A stretch of DNA of 64,000 nt from Devosia sp. LC5 (GTDB lineage Bacteria > Pseudomonadota > Alphaproteobacteria > Rhizobiales > Devosiaceae), in the NCBI RefSeq assembly GCF_000735585.1, contig NZ_JNNO01000047.1, forward strand, positions 1 to 64,000, given 5' to 3'. Position numbers and translations under genes: made by a program. This document shows positions 1 through 9,218 of the stretch, piece after piece. A model generated the notes under the pieces. That model saw only the letters and a list, made by a program, of their open reading frames with translations, did not search any database and was not told the origin of the DNA. Position 1 is the stretch's first letter. Every line of letters starts with the position of its first letter.

Positions 1-99
1 GGGCTAGGGAGGGGGTCTGCGGGCTCCAGGCACTCAGTATTGGTGGAGACTCGCAATCCCTCGGGCCGAATATCGGGGCTTTCCTCCACCCCTCCCTAC

Positions 100-120
100 C
101 CCTCCCCATCAAGGGGAGGG
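100..120. repeat. short GC-rich hairpin
   Basis: An 8-bp perfect inverted repeat (CCCTCCCC / GGGGAGGG, loop 108-112) lies 39 bp beyond the stop of the binding-protein gene. There is no T-run, so it is more likely an intergenic palindrome than an intrinsic terminator. Similar C/G-run hairpins occur at 24236-24256 and near 19520 and 39280. I see no gene in 1-158. Confidence 0.5.
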
Positions 121-158
121 TGAAGCCGGTGGGTGGGAGGGATAGCGCCCCCAAAGAC

Positions 159-1397
159 TTACTTCTTGAATGGCTCGTACCAGGCGGCCAGGCCGTCGGT
201 GATGGCCTTGCCCGCGGCTTCCGGGCTGGTTTGGTCAGCCAGCAGCTTTTGCACTTCGGCCTGCAGCAGCACCGAGCCGGAGGGCTCGCCATAGCGGAAG
301 TGGACCAGCATCAGATAGGGGATGGAGGACTTGTTCAACTCGGCGACTTCGGCCAGCAGCGGGTTGTCGAAGGTGACGCCCGGAATGGTCGAGATATTGT
401 TGAGGCTATTGGCGAAGGCCTGGCCGAATTCCTGGCTGGCGACGAAGTTGAGAAACTTCAGCGCGGCTTCCTTGTTGGCGCCGTTGGCATTGGCTGCGTA
501 GCCGCCATCGTAATAGAGGCCGACCAGCTTTTCGTCCTCGGCTGTCTTGCCCGGGGCGGCAAAGACGCCCAGTTCGAGATCGGGATTCTGGGTGGCGAAG
601 GTTGCCAGCTCATAGGAGCCGCCGGCGAACATTGCCGCCATGCCCGAGCTGAACAGCTGCTGAGCCGAGGGGTAGTCCAGCCCGATAAAGCCATCGGGGA
701 AATACTGGGTGATGTCCTTGAGCGCGGTCAGCGCCTCGACGAAGCGGGCGTCGGTGAAGTCGGCCTTGCCGGCGATCAGATCGTCGTAGAAGCCCTTGCC
801 CATGATGGACGCGGTCAGATCGAAGACGATGGTTTCGTTCTGCCAGGCAGTCGCGGTGCCATTGGCAAAGGGCATTAGCCCTGCGTCCTTGAGCTTTTGC
901 GAAGCGGCAAGCAGCTCGTCCCAGGTCTGGGGTTCGGCAATGCCATTGGCGTCGAAAATGCCCTTGTTGTAGATGACCAGCTGGGTCTGGCTGGCGAAAG
1001 GCACCGCATACAGCGTCTGGTCGGAGCGCATGGTTTCGGCGGCCAGAGCCGTTGGGGCGAAATCGGCCAGGGCCGGGATGGTTTCGCTCGACAGCGGCTC
1101 GAGATAGCCGGCCGAGGCGACGTTTTCCATGCCGCCATAGGCGCGCACCATCATCAGGTCCGGGCCGGTGCCACCAGCCAGGGCGGTGGACAGGATGGTG
1201 TTGTAATTGGCCGCTTCGAAGGTTTCGAAGGTGACGGTAATGCCCGGATTGGCAGCCTCGAACGTATCGATGAACTGCTCATATTGGGCGCGGTCTTCCT
1301 GGCGCCAGCTCCAGAATGTCAGGTCCTGGGCCATGGCGGGCAGTGCGATCAGCAATGCTCCCAGGCCGGCGCCGATGCGGATTGCAGTCTTGTTCAT
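159..1397 (-). CDS. ABC transporter sugar-binding protein (family 1, CUT1 type)
   Basis: Periplasmic solute-binding protein of a CUT1 (carbohydrate) importer, 412 aa, a normal length for family 1. Residues 1-23 form a signal peptide with an AMA cleavage site, and the mature protein begins QDLTFWSW, typical of the family. The gene follows the transporter ATPase (1529-2587) on the same strand. No permease lies between them, so the two permease genes are expected further downstream, beyond the left edge of the window. The divergent neighbour is murQ, so an amino sugar such as MurNAc, GlcNAc or a murein disaccharide is a reasonable substrate guess, but nothing in the protein itself proves this. 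The ATG at 1397 is preceded by a GGAGGG-like ribosome site. Confidence 0.88.
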   Translation of the reverse strand: MNKTAIRIGAGLGALLIALPAMAQDLTFWSWRQEDRAQYEQFIDTFEAANPGITVTFETFEAANYNTILSTALAGGTGPDLMMVRAYGGMENVASAGYLEPLSSETIPALADFAPTALAAETMRSDQTLYAVPFASQTQLVIYNKGIFDANGIAEPQTWDELLAASQKLKDAGLMPFANGTATAWQNETIVFDLTASIMGKGFYDDLIAGKADFTDARFVEALTALKDITQYFPDGFIGLDYPSAQQLFSSGMAAMFAGGSYELATFATQNPDLELGVFAAPGKTAEDEKLVGLYYDGGYAANANGANKEAALKFLNFVASQEFGQAFANSLNNISTIPGVTFDNPLLAEVAELNKSSIPYLMLVHFRYGEPSGSVLLQAEVQKLLADQTSPEAAGKAITDGLAAWYEPFKK

Positions 1398-1434
1398 AGT
1401 TCCCTCCTTGAATGTCGAAAAACGTCGTTCCCAA

Positions 1435-1527
1435 GATCGGCCGATTTAAAAGTCAAATCGCCCGATCCACTTTTACTGTCGCAAGGTTGTTTCGCGAAAA
1501 GCCGGTTTCCACCTTTTCGCACCTTGC
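1435..1527 (-). promoter_or_regulatory. two hairpins between the importer ATPase and binding-protein genes
   Basis: Two strong inverted repeats fill the 131-bp gap. The first (1481-1527) has nested arms GCAAGGT/ACCTTGC and GCGAAAA/TTTTCGC and starts right at the ATPase stop. The second (1435-1467) pairs 12 of 13 bases around a 7-nt loop. Neither carries a clear U-tract. Such structures often stabilise or process the downstream binding-protein mRNA, or attenuate readthrough; which applies here is not visible. Confidence 0.5.
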
Positions 1528-1528
1528 T

Positions 1529-2587
1529 TTAAGTCAGCCGCCGTCCATCCGCGGCGGAAAAGAAGTGCACCTGAGCCGGATCGACCGAGATGGTCACCGC
1601 CTCGTCGGGCACGTAGAGATCGTTGGGCTCGGTGCGTATGCTGACCAGCGTGCCATCGGCGAGGCGCGCATAGACATAGGCGTTGTCGCCCAGATATTCG
1701 GCATAGACCACGCTGGCGGCAAAGCCCTCGCCGGACCCGCGCATCAGTTTGAGTGCGTCGGGCCGCACGCCGAGCTTGAAGGCGGTTTCGCCCGCGGGCG
1801 CGGCCATCGACACCGCGCCGCCATCAGCAATGCCGACCTTGCCACCCTGCGCGGTGACATCGATCAGCGCCATTTTGGGCGAGCCGATAAAGGTGGCCAC
1901 AAACGTATTGGCGGGAGTTTCGAACAGTTCTCGCGGGCTGCCGACCTGTTCGATCCGGCCCAGATTCATCACCACGATCTTGTCGGCCAGGGTCATGGCT
2001 TCGACCTGGTCATGGGTGACGTAAATGGTGGTGCCGCCGATATCGCGATGCAGCTTGGCGATTTCGAGCCGCACTTCGGACCGCAGGGCGGCGTCGAGAT
2101 TGCTCAGTGGCTCGTCGAGCAGGAAGACCTCGGGCTTGCGCACCAGCGCCCGGCCGATGGCGACACGCTGGCGCTGGCCGCCCGAGAGTTCGCGCGGTTT
2201 GCGCTGCAAGAGCTCGTTGAGGCGCAGCATGCGGGCGGCCTCGGCTATGCGAGCCTCGACCTCGGGCTTATCGAGCCCCATCAGGCGGGCGCCGAAGGCC
2301 ATGTTCTCATAGACGTCCATATGCGGATAAAGTGCGTAGGACTGGAACACCATGGCAATGCCGCGCTTGGACGGCGGCACATCGTTCATGCGCTTTTCAT
2401 TGAGGGTGAATTCGCCATCGCTGATCGGATCGAGCCCGGCGATCAGCCGCAACAGAGTGGACTTGCCGCAGCCGGAGGGGCCGACAAAGACGACGAATTC
2501 GCGGTCGCCAATATCGAGATCGATGCCATGCAAGACCTCGGTTGCCTTGAAGCGCTTTTTGATGCCGCGCAGCGACAACCGTGCCAT
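1529..2587 (-). CDS. ABC transporter ATP-binding protein (UgpC/MsmK-like)
   Basis: Cytoplasmic ATPase of a CUT1 sugar importer, 352 aa. Visible motifs are Walker A GPSGCGKST (36-44), Q-loop FQSYALYPHM (81-90), signature [15 protein letters not shown] (from 134), Walker B VFLLDEP (154-160) and the switch His in IYVTHDQVEAMTLADK. The C-terminal ~110 residues form the TOBE/MalK-type regulatory domain, as in UgpC and MsmK; such ATPases often serve several permeases. It is the first visible gene of a minus-strand unit with the binding protein at 159-1397 and is divergent from murQ, with a 137-bp shared control region. The substrate is not determined by the sequence. Confidence 0.9.
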   Translation of the reverse strand: MARLSLRGIKKRFKATEVLHGIDLDIGDREFVVFVGPSGCGKSTLLRLIAGLDPISDGEFTLNEKRMNDVPPSKRGIAMVFQSYALYPHMDVYENMAFGARLMGLDKPEVEARIAEAARMLRLNELLQRKPRELSGGQRQRVAIGRALVRKPEVFLLDEPLSNLDAALRSEVRLEIAKLHRDIGGTTIYVTHDQVEAMTLADKIVVMNLGRIEQVGSPRELFETPANTFVATFIGSPKMALIDVTAQGGKVGIADGGAVSMAAPAGETAFKLGVRPDALKLMRGSGEGFAASVVYAEYLGDNAYVYARLADGTLVSIRTEPNDLYVPDEAVTISVDPAQVHFFSAADGRRLT

Positions 2588-2616
2588 ATATCCTCACCCG
2601 GTCCCCACAAGACCAC

Positions 2617-2659
2617 TTGAAAGCCAATTCAATACCAATATCATTCACCAGCCGGTGAA
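2617..2659. promoter_or_regulatory. candidate operators between the CUT1 importer and murQ
   Basis: Two small inverted repeats lie in the divergent promoter region: TTGAA-N6-TTCAA (2617-2632) and TTCACC-N4-GGTGAA (2644-2659). Their position between an importer and murQ fits an operator for a MurR/RpiR- or LacI-type regulator, but no regulator gene is adjacent. This rests on symmetry only. Confidence 0.35.
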
Positions 2660-2724
2660 ATGTGTAAAGCAAAAACCGCCGGACTATGCACAGCCGAACG
2701 GCGTTCCGACAAAAAGGTTATTCC

Positions 2725-3603
2725 ATGAGCACCACAGAATCCGCCTCCCCGCGTTTTGCCGGCATTGAGGATTGGGGCAGCAGCGAGCTGGTGCTGGGCA
2801 TCCTTGAGGGACAATTTGCCGCCATCGCCGCCGTGCAGGCCGCAGCGCCCGCTTTGGCCGAGGCGATCGACCGGGGCGCCGAGCGCCTGGCCAAGGGCGG
2901 AAGGCTGATCTATATGGGCGCGGGCACGTCGGGCCGCATCGCCACGCAGGACGCAGCCGAATTGCCCCCCACCTTCAACTGGCCCTATGAGCGCGCTCTC
3001 TCGCTGATGGCCGGCGGCTCGACCGCACTGACGCTGGCCGCCGAAGGCGCCGAGGACAGCGAAGAGCTGGCGCAGGCGGACCTCGACAAGGTGCAGGTGG
3101 GCCCCAATGACGTGGTGATTGGCCTCGCCGCCAGCGGCCGCACACCTTATGCCATTGCGGGGCTGGTGCATACGCGCAAGGCGGGGGCGCTGACCATCGG
3201 CATTTTCAACAATCCCGGCGGCAAGCTGGGCGAGGTCGCCGATATTGCCGTGCTGCTGGCAACCGGCAGCGAGTTCCTCGCGGGTTCGACCCGCATGAAG
3301 GCCGGCACGGCGCAAAAGGCGGCGCTCAACTGCATTTCGACCGGGGTGATGATCAAGCTGGGCTTTGTCTATCGCGGGTTGATGGTGGAGATGAAGCCCA
3401 CCAATGTGAAGCTGGTCGACCGCGCCGCCAAGATGGTCGCGGCACTCACCGGGGCGGATTATGACACCGCACGGGAGACGCTGGATCTTGCCGATGGCAG
3501 TATCAAGCTGGCGACGGTGATGCTGGAAAAGGGCGTGGATGCGTTGGCGGCCGGCAAGGCGCTCGAGGCAGCCGGGGGGAATTTGCGGAAGGCGTTGGAA
3601 TAG
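2725..3603 (+). CDS. murQ: N-acetylmuramic acid 6-phosphate etherase
   Basis: MurQ cleaves the lactyl ether of MurNAc-6-phosphate to give GlcNAc-6-phosphate and D-lactate, a late step of murein recycling, in the cytoplasm. The protein is 292 aa (E. coli about 298). The SIS-domain phosphosugar motif YMGAGTSGRIA lies at 63-73, and the two catalytic acidic positions match Glu79 (AAELPPT) and Glu110 (AEGAEDS). I chose the ATG at 2725, which has AAAAAGG upstream and gives the family N-terminus, over an in-frame start at 2686. The gene stands alone on the plus strand, divergent from a sugar importer. The product of anmK (5140-6255) is its substrate, so the two form a recycling pair. Confidence 0.95.
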   Translation: MSTTESASPRFAGIEDWGSSELVLGILEGQFAAIAAVQAAAPALAEAIDRGAERLAKGGRLIYMGAGTSGRIATQDAAELPPTFNWPYERALSLMAGGSTALTLAAEGAEDSEELAQADLDKVQVGPNDVVIGLAASGRTPYAIAGLVHTRKAGALTIGIFNNPGGKLGEVADIAVLLATGSEFLAGSTRMKAGTAQKAALNCISTGVMIKLGFVYRGLMVEMKPTNVKLVDRAAKMVAALTGADYDTARETLDLADGSIKLATVMLEKGVDALAAGKALEAAGGNLRKALE

Positions 3604-3649
3604 GGGGACCGAAGAGCGGATGGGGGGCAGCGCTGCATCAGCCCCCACA

Positions 3650-3731
3650 GTGTCATTCCCGCGCAAGCGGGAACCTCTGTTGGCGATGCAAGGGAAGTAA
3701 ACAGAGGTTCCCGCTTGCGCGGGAATGACAC
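3650..3731. repeat. family A palindromic repeat (complete)
   Basis: Two perfectly complementary 32-nt arms (3650-3681 and 3700-3731), each with a TCATTCCCGCG end, surround an 18-nt loop. This is the cleanest copy of family A; others are at 21836-21915 and 51204-51285, with variants at 18296, 25224 and 48293. It ends 18 bp before the GNAT gene, so it would form a large hairpin just upstream of that ribosome site. Confidence 0.85.
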
Positions 3732-3749
3732 CGTTGAGGGGATGGGCCA

Positions 3750-4166
3750 GTGAATTTTCATATCACCGATGACGCCACTGACCCAGCAATTGCCCGGATC
3801 GGCGACGAACTCGCCGCATTCAACCAGGCCGATGTCGGCCCCTCAAACCGCCGAACCCTTGCCGTGCTCCTGCGCGATGGCGACACTATCGCCGCCGGCC
3901 TATCCGGCTACACCGCCTGGGGCTGGCTCTATATCCAGTGGCTGTGGATCCATGACACCCATCGCGGCAAGGGGATTGCCGGGCAATTGCTGGCAGCGGC
4001 CGAAGCCGAGGCGGTGAACCGGGGGTGTCACGGCGCCTATATCGACACCTTCAACCCGGTGGCGTTGCGGACTTATCGCAAAGCGGGCTATGCCATATTC
4101 GGCGCGCTCGAAGACTTCCCCAAGGGTCGCACCCGTTCATTCCTCATGAAAGCATTGCCCGCATGA
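3750..4166 (+). CDS. GNAT family N-acetyltransferase
   Basis: A small acetyl-CoA-dependent N-acetyltransferase of 138 aa. The acetyl-CoA pyrophosphate-binding pattern is visible as THRGKGIAGQLLAAAE (about 71-86), followed by the usual final strand region TFNPVALRTYRKAGYAIFG. The family acylates amines on antibiotics, proteins or metabolites; the substrate cannot be told from sequence. Its stop codon overlaps the start of the DMT transporter by 4 bp (ATGA), implying translational coupling, so the two may detoxify or export the same compound. The large palindrome at 3650-3731 lies directly upstream. Confidence 0.8.
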   Translation: MNFHITDDATDPAIARIGDELAAFNQADVGPSNRRTLAVLLRDGDTIAAGLSGYTAWGWLYIQWLWIHDTHRGKGIAGQLLAAAEAEAVNRGCHGAYIDTFNPVALRTYRKAGYAIFGALEDFPKGRTRSFLMKALPA

Positions 4167-5038
4167 ATACTCCCCTGAGCGGCATCGGGCTGGGCGCCGC
4201 GGGCATTGTCGTGCTGTGCAGCATGGATGCACTGGCCAAGGCGCTGGGCGCGCATTTGCCGACATTTGAAGTGGTATTCGTGCGCTTTGCCGGCGCGGCG
4301 ATCTGGCTGGTGCTGTGGATCTGGTTGAGCCGCGGCGCCTGGCCCAAGCGGGCCAACCTCAAACGCCACATCATGCGCGGAGCGCTATTTTCGGTCACCG
4401 CCTTCATGTTCTTTTATGCGGTGAGCCATTTGCCGCTGGCGATTGCGGCGGCCTTGGCGATGACCGCCCCGGTTTATGTCACGGGGCTGGGCATGCTGGC
4501 TTTGCGCGAGCCGGCGCGGTTGCAGCCGGTGGTTGCACTGCTGCTGGGCGGGATCGGCTCGGCCATAATCGTGTTCGGCGGTGGGGATGCGGTGACGGGC
4601 GGCTCGGCCGATATCCTGGCCTGGGGCGCGGCGATCCTGGCGCCGCTCTGCTACGCCCTGACGCTGGTGCTGCTCAAGCATCATTCGGGCGACGAAAGCG
4701 CGGCGGCGATTACCCTGGCGCAGTCTTTGGTGGCGGCGGCGTTCACCCTGCCACTGGCGGCGAGCAACTTCGTTGTTCCCACCGGGATCGTGGCGGGCCA
4801 GGCGGTGTTGATCGGGATTTTAGGAGCCGGTGGCTTCCTGTTGCTGATCAACGGGCTCAAGCGGGTGCCGGTCTCGGTGTTTGCCGTGCTCGATTATACC
4901 GGGCTGATCTGGGCGGCGGTATTCGGCTGGCTGTTCTTTGCCGAGGTGCCGGGGTTGGAGCTCTATCTGGGCGGCGCACTGATCATTGCGGCCTGCGCGG
5001 TGGGGGCACGGACGTCGCAAAAGGTGGTGGTAGCTTAG
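4163..5038 (+). CDS. EamA/DMT family transporter
   Basis: Inner-membrane transporter of the drug/metabolite superfamily, 292 aa, with about ten hydrophobic segments in two EamA halves (first half ending near residue 140). The start at 4163 (MNTPLSGIG) is preferred to an upstream in-frame start at 4025 because it overlaps the acetyltransferase stop as ATGA and gives the standard length. Members export amino acids, amines or drugs. The coupling to a GNAT enzyme hints at efflux of a small amine or amino acid, which is an inference. The gene ends just before a family B repeat. Confidence 0.85.
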   Translation: MNTPLSGIGLGAAGIVVLCSMDALAKALGAHLPTFEVVFVRFAGAAIWLVLWIWLSRGAWPKRANLKRHIMRGALFSVTAFMFFYAVSHLPLAIAAALAMTAPVYVTGLGMLALREPARLQPVVALLLGGIGSAIIVFGGGDAVTGGSADILAWGAAILAPLCYALTLVLLKHHSGDESAAAITLAQSLVAAAFTLPLAASNFVVPTGIVAGQAVLIGILGAGGFLLLINGLKRVPVSVFAVLDYTGLIWAAVFGWLFFAEVPGLELYLGGALIIAACAVGARTSQKVVVA

Positions 5039-5042
5039 TAAG

Positions 5043-5134
5043 AGTAGACCTCATGGTGAGCCTGTCGAACCACGAGGTCGTGGCACCATCCAGTCACGAC
5101 CTCGTCCTTCGACAGGCTCAGGATGAGGTCTACT
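5043..5134. repeat. family B palindromic repeat
   Basis: Two arms of about 40 nt (5043-5082 and 5095-5134) are imperfect inverse complements, with GACCTCAT ends and CGACAGGCTC cores. Other copies are at 12762-12852, 25248-25346 and 45748-45850. This one separates the convergent DMT transporter and anmK genes, 5 bp from the anmK stop. Confidence 0.8.
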
Positions 5135-5139
5135 GAAAC

Positions 5140-6255
5140 TTACCCTGCGAGCCGCCCACCCGCCATCGGCGCCGGCACACCCGTTGTCGTCGGGAAACTG
5201 ATCGGCAAGCCACGTAAGACCCGCACGGCCAAAAACGCGAAGCATTCCGCTTCAATTGCATCGCCGCGCCAGCCGACGGTCTCGGCAGGGATCACTTCCA
5301 CACCCGCCCGAGCGGGCAGCATAGCCATGATCGCCGGATTGCGCCGACCGCCACCGCAGACAATGATCCGCCTGGGGCGGCGCGGCAGCAGGTCCAGCCC
5401 CTTGCCGACAGCCGAAGTGGTGAAGGCGGTGAGCAAAGCCGCGCCGTTTTCGGCTGTTTCGCCCTTGGCCATGTCGGCGGTGAAATCGAAACGATCGAGC
5501 GACTTGGGATAGGCGGCGCGGAGATAGGGATGCTCCAACAGCTTGGCGAGACGGGCTTCGTCAACCGTGCCGGCCAATGCCAGCTTGCCATCACGGTCCA
5601 TATCGCCAAGGCCGAGCGCGCCCACAAAATCGTTGATCGGGGCATTGGCGGGGCCGGTATCGAAGGCGATGACCAGGTCCTCGCCATCCCACCAAGTGAT
5701 ATTGGCGACGCCGCCCAGATTAAGCACCGCCGTATCGCCATTGGCCTTGAGGCCGCGCAAAAGCGCCGCGTGATAGATGGCCGAGAGCGGCGCCCCCTGC
5801 CCGCCGGCGGCCACATCGGCACTGCGGAAATCATAGGCGACCTTGGTGCCCAGCATATCCGCCATCAGCGCGCCATCGCCAAGCTGGCGGGTGGCGCCGA
5901 TACGGCCGGGCTGGGGCGCGCGATGCAACACGCTTTGGCCGTGAAAGCCGACAATGCCGATATCGGCCATGCTCAGGCCCTGGGCGGTAACGAAGTCCCG
6001 CACGGCATTGGACTGCGCTTCGGTCAGCGCCTTTTCGGCCTTGGCGAAGATCGCGGGGTCCTCGGCTGCAAAGTTCCATTTGCGGGCGGTGTCAAGGGTT
6101 TCGACCAGTAATGCGCGCAGGTCCGCGCCGTAGGGGGCCAGAGTGTAACCGGCGAATTCGGAGATGGTCTCGCCGTCGGTGCGCAGCAGGGCAATGTCGA
6201 TATTGCCGTCCAGCACCGTGCCGGTCATCAGCCCGATGGCCCAGATGGGTTGCAT
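5140..6255 (-). CDS. anmK: anhydro-N-acetylmuramic acid kinase
   Basis: AnmK phosphorylates and opens 1,6-anhydro-MurNAc to MurNAc-6-phosphate, the MurQ substrate, in cytoplasmic murein recycling. The protein is 371 aa (E. coli 369). The N-terminal ATP-binding motif reads [15 protein letters not shown], where E. coli AnmK has GTSLDGVD, so one loop Ser is Val here. The conserved [10 protein letters not shown] and [13 protein letters not shown] segments, including the catalytic-Asp region, are present, as is the C-terminal VCGGGRRNP. It is the last gene of the minus-strand unit dppD-dppF-serine hydrolase-anmK, with only 3 bp to the previous gene. Confidence 0.94.
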   Translation of the reverse strand: MQPIWAIGLMTGTVLDGNIDIALLRTDGETISEFAGYTLAPYGADLRALLVETLDTARKWNFAAEDPAIFAKAEKALTEAQSNAVRDFVTAQGLSMADIGIVGFHGQSVLHRAPQPGRIGATRQLGDGALMADMLGTKVAYDFRSADVAAGGQGAPLSAIYHAALLRGLKANGDTAVLNLGGVANITWWDGEDLVIAFDTGPANAPINDFVGALGLGDMDRDGKLALAGTVDEARLAKLLEHPYLRAAYPKSLDRFDFTADMAKGETAENGAALLTAFTTSAVGKGLDLLPRRPRRIIVCGGGRRNPAIMAMLPARAGVEVIPAETVGWRGDAIEAECFAFLAVRVLRGLPISFPTTTGVPAPMAGGRLAG

Positions 6256-6258
6256 GTT

Positions 6259-7263
6259 CTAGTTCCCGTTGATGGCGTCGCCAACGGCGCGGCGCAGGGC
6301 GACGATGCCGCTATCGAAATGGCGCGTGGGGTGGACGCGGTTGGTCAGCAGGGTCCAGGCGCGGCCGGCAGCAAAGTCGATCCACAGGCCGGTGCCGGTA
6401 AAGCCGGTATGGCCGATGGTTTGCGGGCTGCACAGATCACCACCGGACCAGCCGGCATAGGGCTTTTCCCAGCCATGGGTGCGGTTGCCATGGATGGGTT
6501 CTCGCATGAGCGCAATGGCCTCATGCGAGGCGCCGGTGCCGTCGAGCAGGCCACGGGCGTGATCGAGGATGGAATGGACCGTGCCGAACAGGCCCGCGTG
6601 CCCCGCGCCCTCAAGAGCCGAACAATTGTCGTCATGCACTTCACCCACCAGCACGCGGTGACGCCAATAGCAGTCTTCGGTGGCGGCGGCGTCTTGCGGA
6701 TTGGCAGACCAGGCAAAGCCCGGGCCGGCATCGAGCTCGCGGATCCACTTCTTGTTCAGCCGTTCGAGGACAAAGCCGAGCAGGATGAAATTGATGTCGG
6801 AATAGACCGCAGGCCCGGCGCGCCATTCGCGTTGCAGGATGAAGGTGCGCAGCAGATCCGGATCGCGGCCATAGGTATAGATGGGCTCGACCGCCGGAAA
6901 CGGCGTCTGGTGGCCCAGGCACTGGCGGAAGGTAACCTGGCGTTCCCAGGCGTCGGCTTTGTAGTGCCGCAAATCGGGCAGGATGGTCGTCAGCGGCGCG
7001 TCGAGATCGATGGTCCCGGCATCGGCCAGCGCCAGAATGGCCGGGGTGGTGAACAGCACTTTGGTCAGCGAGGCCAGATCGAACCAGGTGTGTTCGGTCA
7101 TGGGGCGCTCAGTGGGAAATGTCTGCGCCTTGCCGATATGGCTGACATGCTTTGTGCCATCGGCCTCGATTATGCCGAGCACACCGCCGGGAATGCGGCC
7201 GGCGGCCACAGCGGCCTCAAGCGGGGCGAAGGCGCGCTCGAAACTCAGGGATAGAGGTGGCAT
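6259..7263 (-). CDS. serine hydrolase, beta-lactamase/PBP class C family
   Basis: A 334-aa class C beta-lactamase-like serine hydrolase. The nucleophile motif is Ser65-Leu-Thr-Lys68 (DLASLTKVL), the second motif is YSDIN near 154-158, and HTGFTGTG near residue 270 stands where the KTG-type motif belongs. No signal peptide is evident, so it may act in the cytoplasm, for example as a muropeptide DD/LD-carboxypeptidase or amidase. The start at 7263 has GGAGA upstream and overlaps the end of dppF by 19 bp; the gene is 3 bp from anmK. This tight coupling supports a murein-peptide role, resembling E. coli YfeW (PBP4B) near murQ-murP. The substrate is inferred. Confidence 0.82.
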   Translation of the reverse strand: MPPLSLSFERAFAPLEAAVAAGRIPGGVLGIIEADGTKHVSHIGKAQTFPTERPMTEHTWFDLASLTKVLFTTPAILALADAGTIDLDAPLTTILPDLRHYKADAWERQVTFRQCLGHQTPFPAVEPIYTYGRDPDLLRTFILQREWRAGPAVYSDINFILLGFVLERLNKKWIRELDAGPGFAWSANPQDAAATEDCYWRHRVLVGEVHDDNCSALEGAGHAGLFGTVHSILDHARGLLDGTGASHEAIALMREPIHGNRTHGWEKPYAGWSGGDLCSPQTIGHTGFTGTGLWIDFAAGRAWTLLTNRVHPTRHFDSGIVALRRAVGDAINGN

Positions 7264-8180
7264 GCGACGTCTCCGGCAAGCGTTCCGCCCGGCGCGGCCA
7301 GCACGGGCCGCTTGGTGTGGCAGATATCCATGACCTTGGGGCAGCGGGTGTGAAAGGCACAGCCGGCAGGCGGATTGGCCGGGTCCGGCAATTCGCCCTT
7401 GAGCACGACGCGATCAACCCGGGCGACGCCGGGCCGCGGCACGGCCGAGAGCAGCGCCTGCGTATAGGGATGCTTGGGCGCAGTCATGATCGTTTCGGTC
7501 GGCCCGATCTCGACGATGCGGCCCAGATACATCACCGCAATGCGATCGCTGACATGGCGGATGACGGACAGGTCATGGCTGATGAACAGGATCGCCAGGT
7601 TCATCTTCTGGCGCAATTCGGCAATCAGATTGATGATCTGGCTCTGGATCGAGACATCGAGCGCCGACACGGCCTCGTCGGCCACCAGCAGTTTTGGCTC
7701 AAGCGCCAGAGCGCGGGCAATGGCGATGCGCTGGCGCTGGCCGCCGGAAAATTCGTGCGGATAGCGGCTGGCCGCGTCTTCGGGCAGGCCGACAATATTG
7801 AGCAATTCAGCGACGCGCTTGGCCCGCGCCTGGCGGTCGCCGACGTGATGCACCACCAGCGGTTCGGCAATGATATAGCCCACGGTATGACGGGGATTGA
7901 GCGAGCCGAAGGGGTCCTGAAAGATCACCTGCAGGTCGCGGCGCACCGCTTTCATGTCGTGGCGGCTCAGCTTGGTGAGATCGCGCCCTGCAAAATGGAT
8001 AGAGCCGCCACTGGGCTCGATCAGCCGTAACAGAGTACGGCCGAGGGTGGACTTACCGCAGCCGGATTCCCCCACGACGCCCAGCACTTCGCCGGCCTCG
8101 ATGCTGAGCGAGACTTCGGACACCGCACGCACGCCGCCGGGATAGGTCTTGGAGAGATTGTCGAGTTCGAGCAGGCTCAT
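7245..8180 (-). CDS. peptide ABC transporter ATP-binding protein (DppF/OppF type)
   Basis: Second ATPase of a dipeptide/oligopeptide importer, 311 aa. It shows Walker [10 protein letters not shown] (37-45), signature FSGGQRQRIAIARAL, Walker B LLVADEAVSALD, and the C-terminal oligopeptide-transporter extension with Cys pattern GCAFHTRCPKVMDIC. I chose the ATG at 8180, which overlaps the stop of dppD (8177) as ATGA; the longer upstream reading only runs inside dppD. Order on the minus strand is dppD, dppF, serine hydrolase, anmK. The matching binding protein and permeases lie divergently at 9311-12756. Confidence 0.92.
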   Translation of the reverse strand: MSLLELDNLSKTYPGGVRAVSEVSLSIEAGEVLGVVGESGCGKSTLGRTLLRLIEPSGGSIHFAGRDLTKLSRHDMKAVRRDLQVIFQDPFGSLNPRHTVGYIIAEPLVVHHVGDRQARAKRVAELLNIVGLPEDAASRYPHEFSGGQRQRIAIARALALEPKLLVADEAVSALDVSIQSQIINLIAELRQKMNLAILFISHDLSVIRHVSDRIAVMYLGRIVEIGPTETIMTAPKHPYTQALLSAVPRPGVARVDRVVLKGELPDPANPPAGCAFHTRCPKVMDICHTKRPVLAAPGGTLAGDVACHLYP

Positions 8181-9133
8181 GAGGCCGGGTTCCAGCAACG
8201 GATCGAGTGAGCCTCGCCCACAAGGTCCGGCATGTCCACCGAGCAGCGCGCGACATTGGCGTGGCAGCGCGGATGGAAGGTGCAGCCATTGGGCCGTTTG
8301 CCGGGCGGCGGGACGGTGCCCGAAATGGCGGGGAGCCGCGTGCCGGGCGGGTTGGAGGCCGGAATGGTGGCCAGCAGTGCCTCGGTATAGCGGTGGCGCG
8401 GATGGGCGAAGAGTTCGTCCGCAGGCGCCTGTTCGACCACGCGCCCGCCATACATGACCGCGACCCGGTCGCAATATTGCGACACGACGCCCAGATCATG
8501 GGTGATTAAGAGGACAGCCATGCCGGTCTCGCGGCGCAGGTCATCGATGAGGTCGAGAATTTGCGCCTGTACGGTGACGTCGAGCGCCGTGGTCGGCTCG
8601 TCGGCTACCAAAAGGCTGGGGTCGCAAGCCAAAGCCATGGCAATCATCACGCGCTGGCGCTGACCGCCGGACAATTGATGGGGATAGCGGGTCATCGCGG
8701 CAGCGGGCGCGGGAATGCCGACGCGGGTCAGGAGCTCGACGGCGCGGGCATCGGCCACCTGCCGCGAGACATCGCGATGCAGCAGCACGACCTCGGAAAT
8801 CTGGTCGCCCACGGTGAAGACCGGATTGAGCGAGGTCATCGGCTCCTGAAAGATCATGGCGATGCGGTCGCCGCGCAGCTTTTCCAGCGCATGTTCGTCC
8901 AGCGCCAGAATGTCCTGCCCGTCATAGCGGATGGAGCCGCCATCGATGCGCATGGGTGGCTCGGCCAAAAGCCGCATGATGGACAGCGCGGTCACCGATT
9001 TGCCGCAGCCCGATTCCCCGACCAGGCCCAGCATTTCACCGGCCCGGATCTCTAGCGACACCCCTTCGATGACCGGGCGGCCACTGGCGGAAATCCGCAA
9101 ATTCTCAATAGTCAGCAGTGCCTCTGCCGGCAT
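8177..9133 (-). CDS. peptide ABC transporter ATP-binding protein (DppD/OppD type)
   Basis: First ATPase of the peptide importer, 318 aa from the ATG at 9133 ([12 protein letters not shown]). That start has a GGAG site 6-7 bp upstream and is preferred to an ATG at 9160 with no clear site. Motifs are Walker [10 protein letters not shown], signature [15 protein letters not shown], Walker [15 protein letters not shown], and the C-terminal [15 protein letters not shown] element typical of Opp/Dpp ATPases. It heads the minus-strand unit and is divergent from the binding-protein gene, with 177 bp between them. Confidence 0.92.
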   Translation of the reverse strand: MPAEALLTIENLRISASGRPVIEGVSLEIRAGEMLGLVGESGCGKSVTALSIMRLLAEPPMRIDGGSIRYDGQDILALDEHALEKLRGDRIAMIFQEPMTSLNPVFTVGDQISEVVLLHRDVSRQVADARAVELLTRVGIPAPAAAMTRYPHQLSGGQRQRVMIAMALACDPSLLVADEPTTALDVTVQAQILDLIDDLRRETGMAVLLITHDLGVVSQYCDRVAVMYGGRVVEQAPADELFAHPRHRYTEALLATIPASNPPGTRLPAISGTVPPPGKRPNGCTFHPRCHANVARCSVDMPDLVGEAHSIRCWNPAS

Positions 9134-9218
9134 GGCCACTCCGCCGAAAGTCGAATGCAAATCTGCCGGAAAGACAGGGATTTACGCCGTTTCGCGCTTA
9201 CTAGCGCTTGACGAGTTA

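Noticed and set aside
120..878. Long open frame on the plus strand opposite the binding-protein gene
   Set aside because: It is the reverse-frame shadow of a well-supported gene with a signal peptide and family motifs; no ribosome site or recognisable content.
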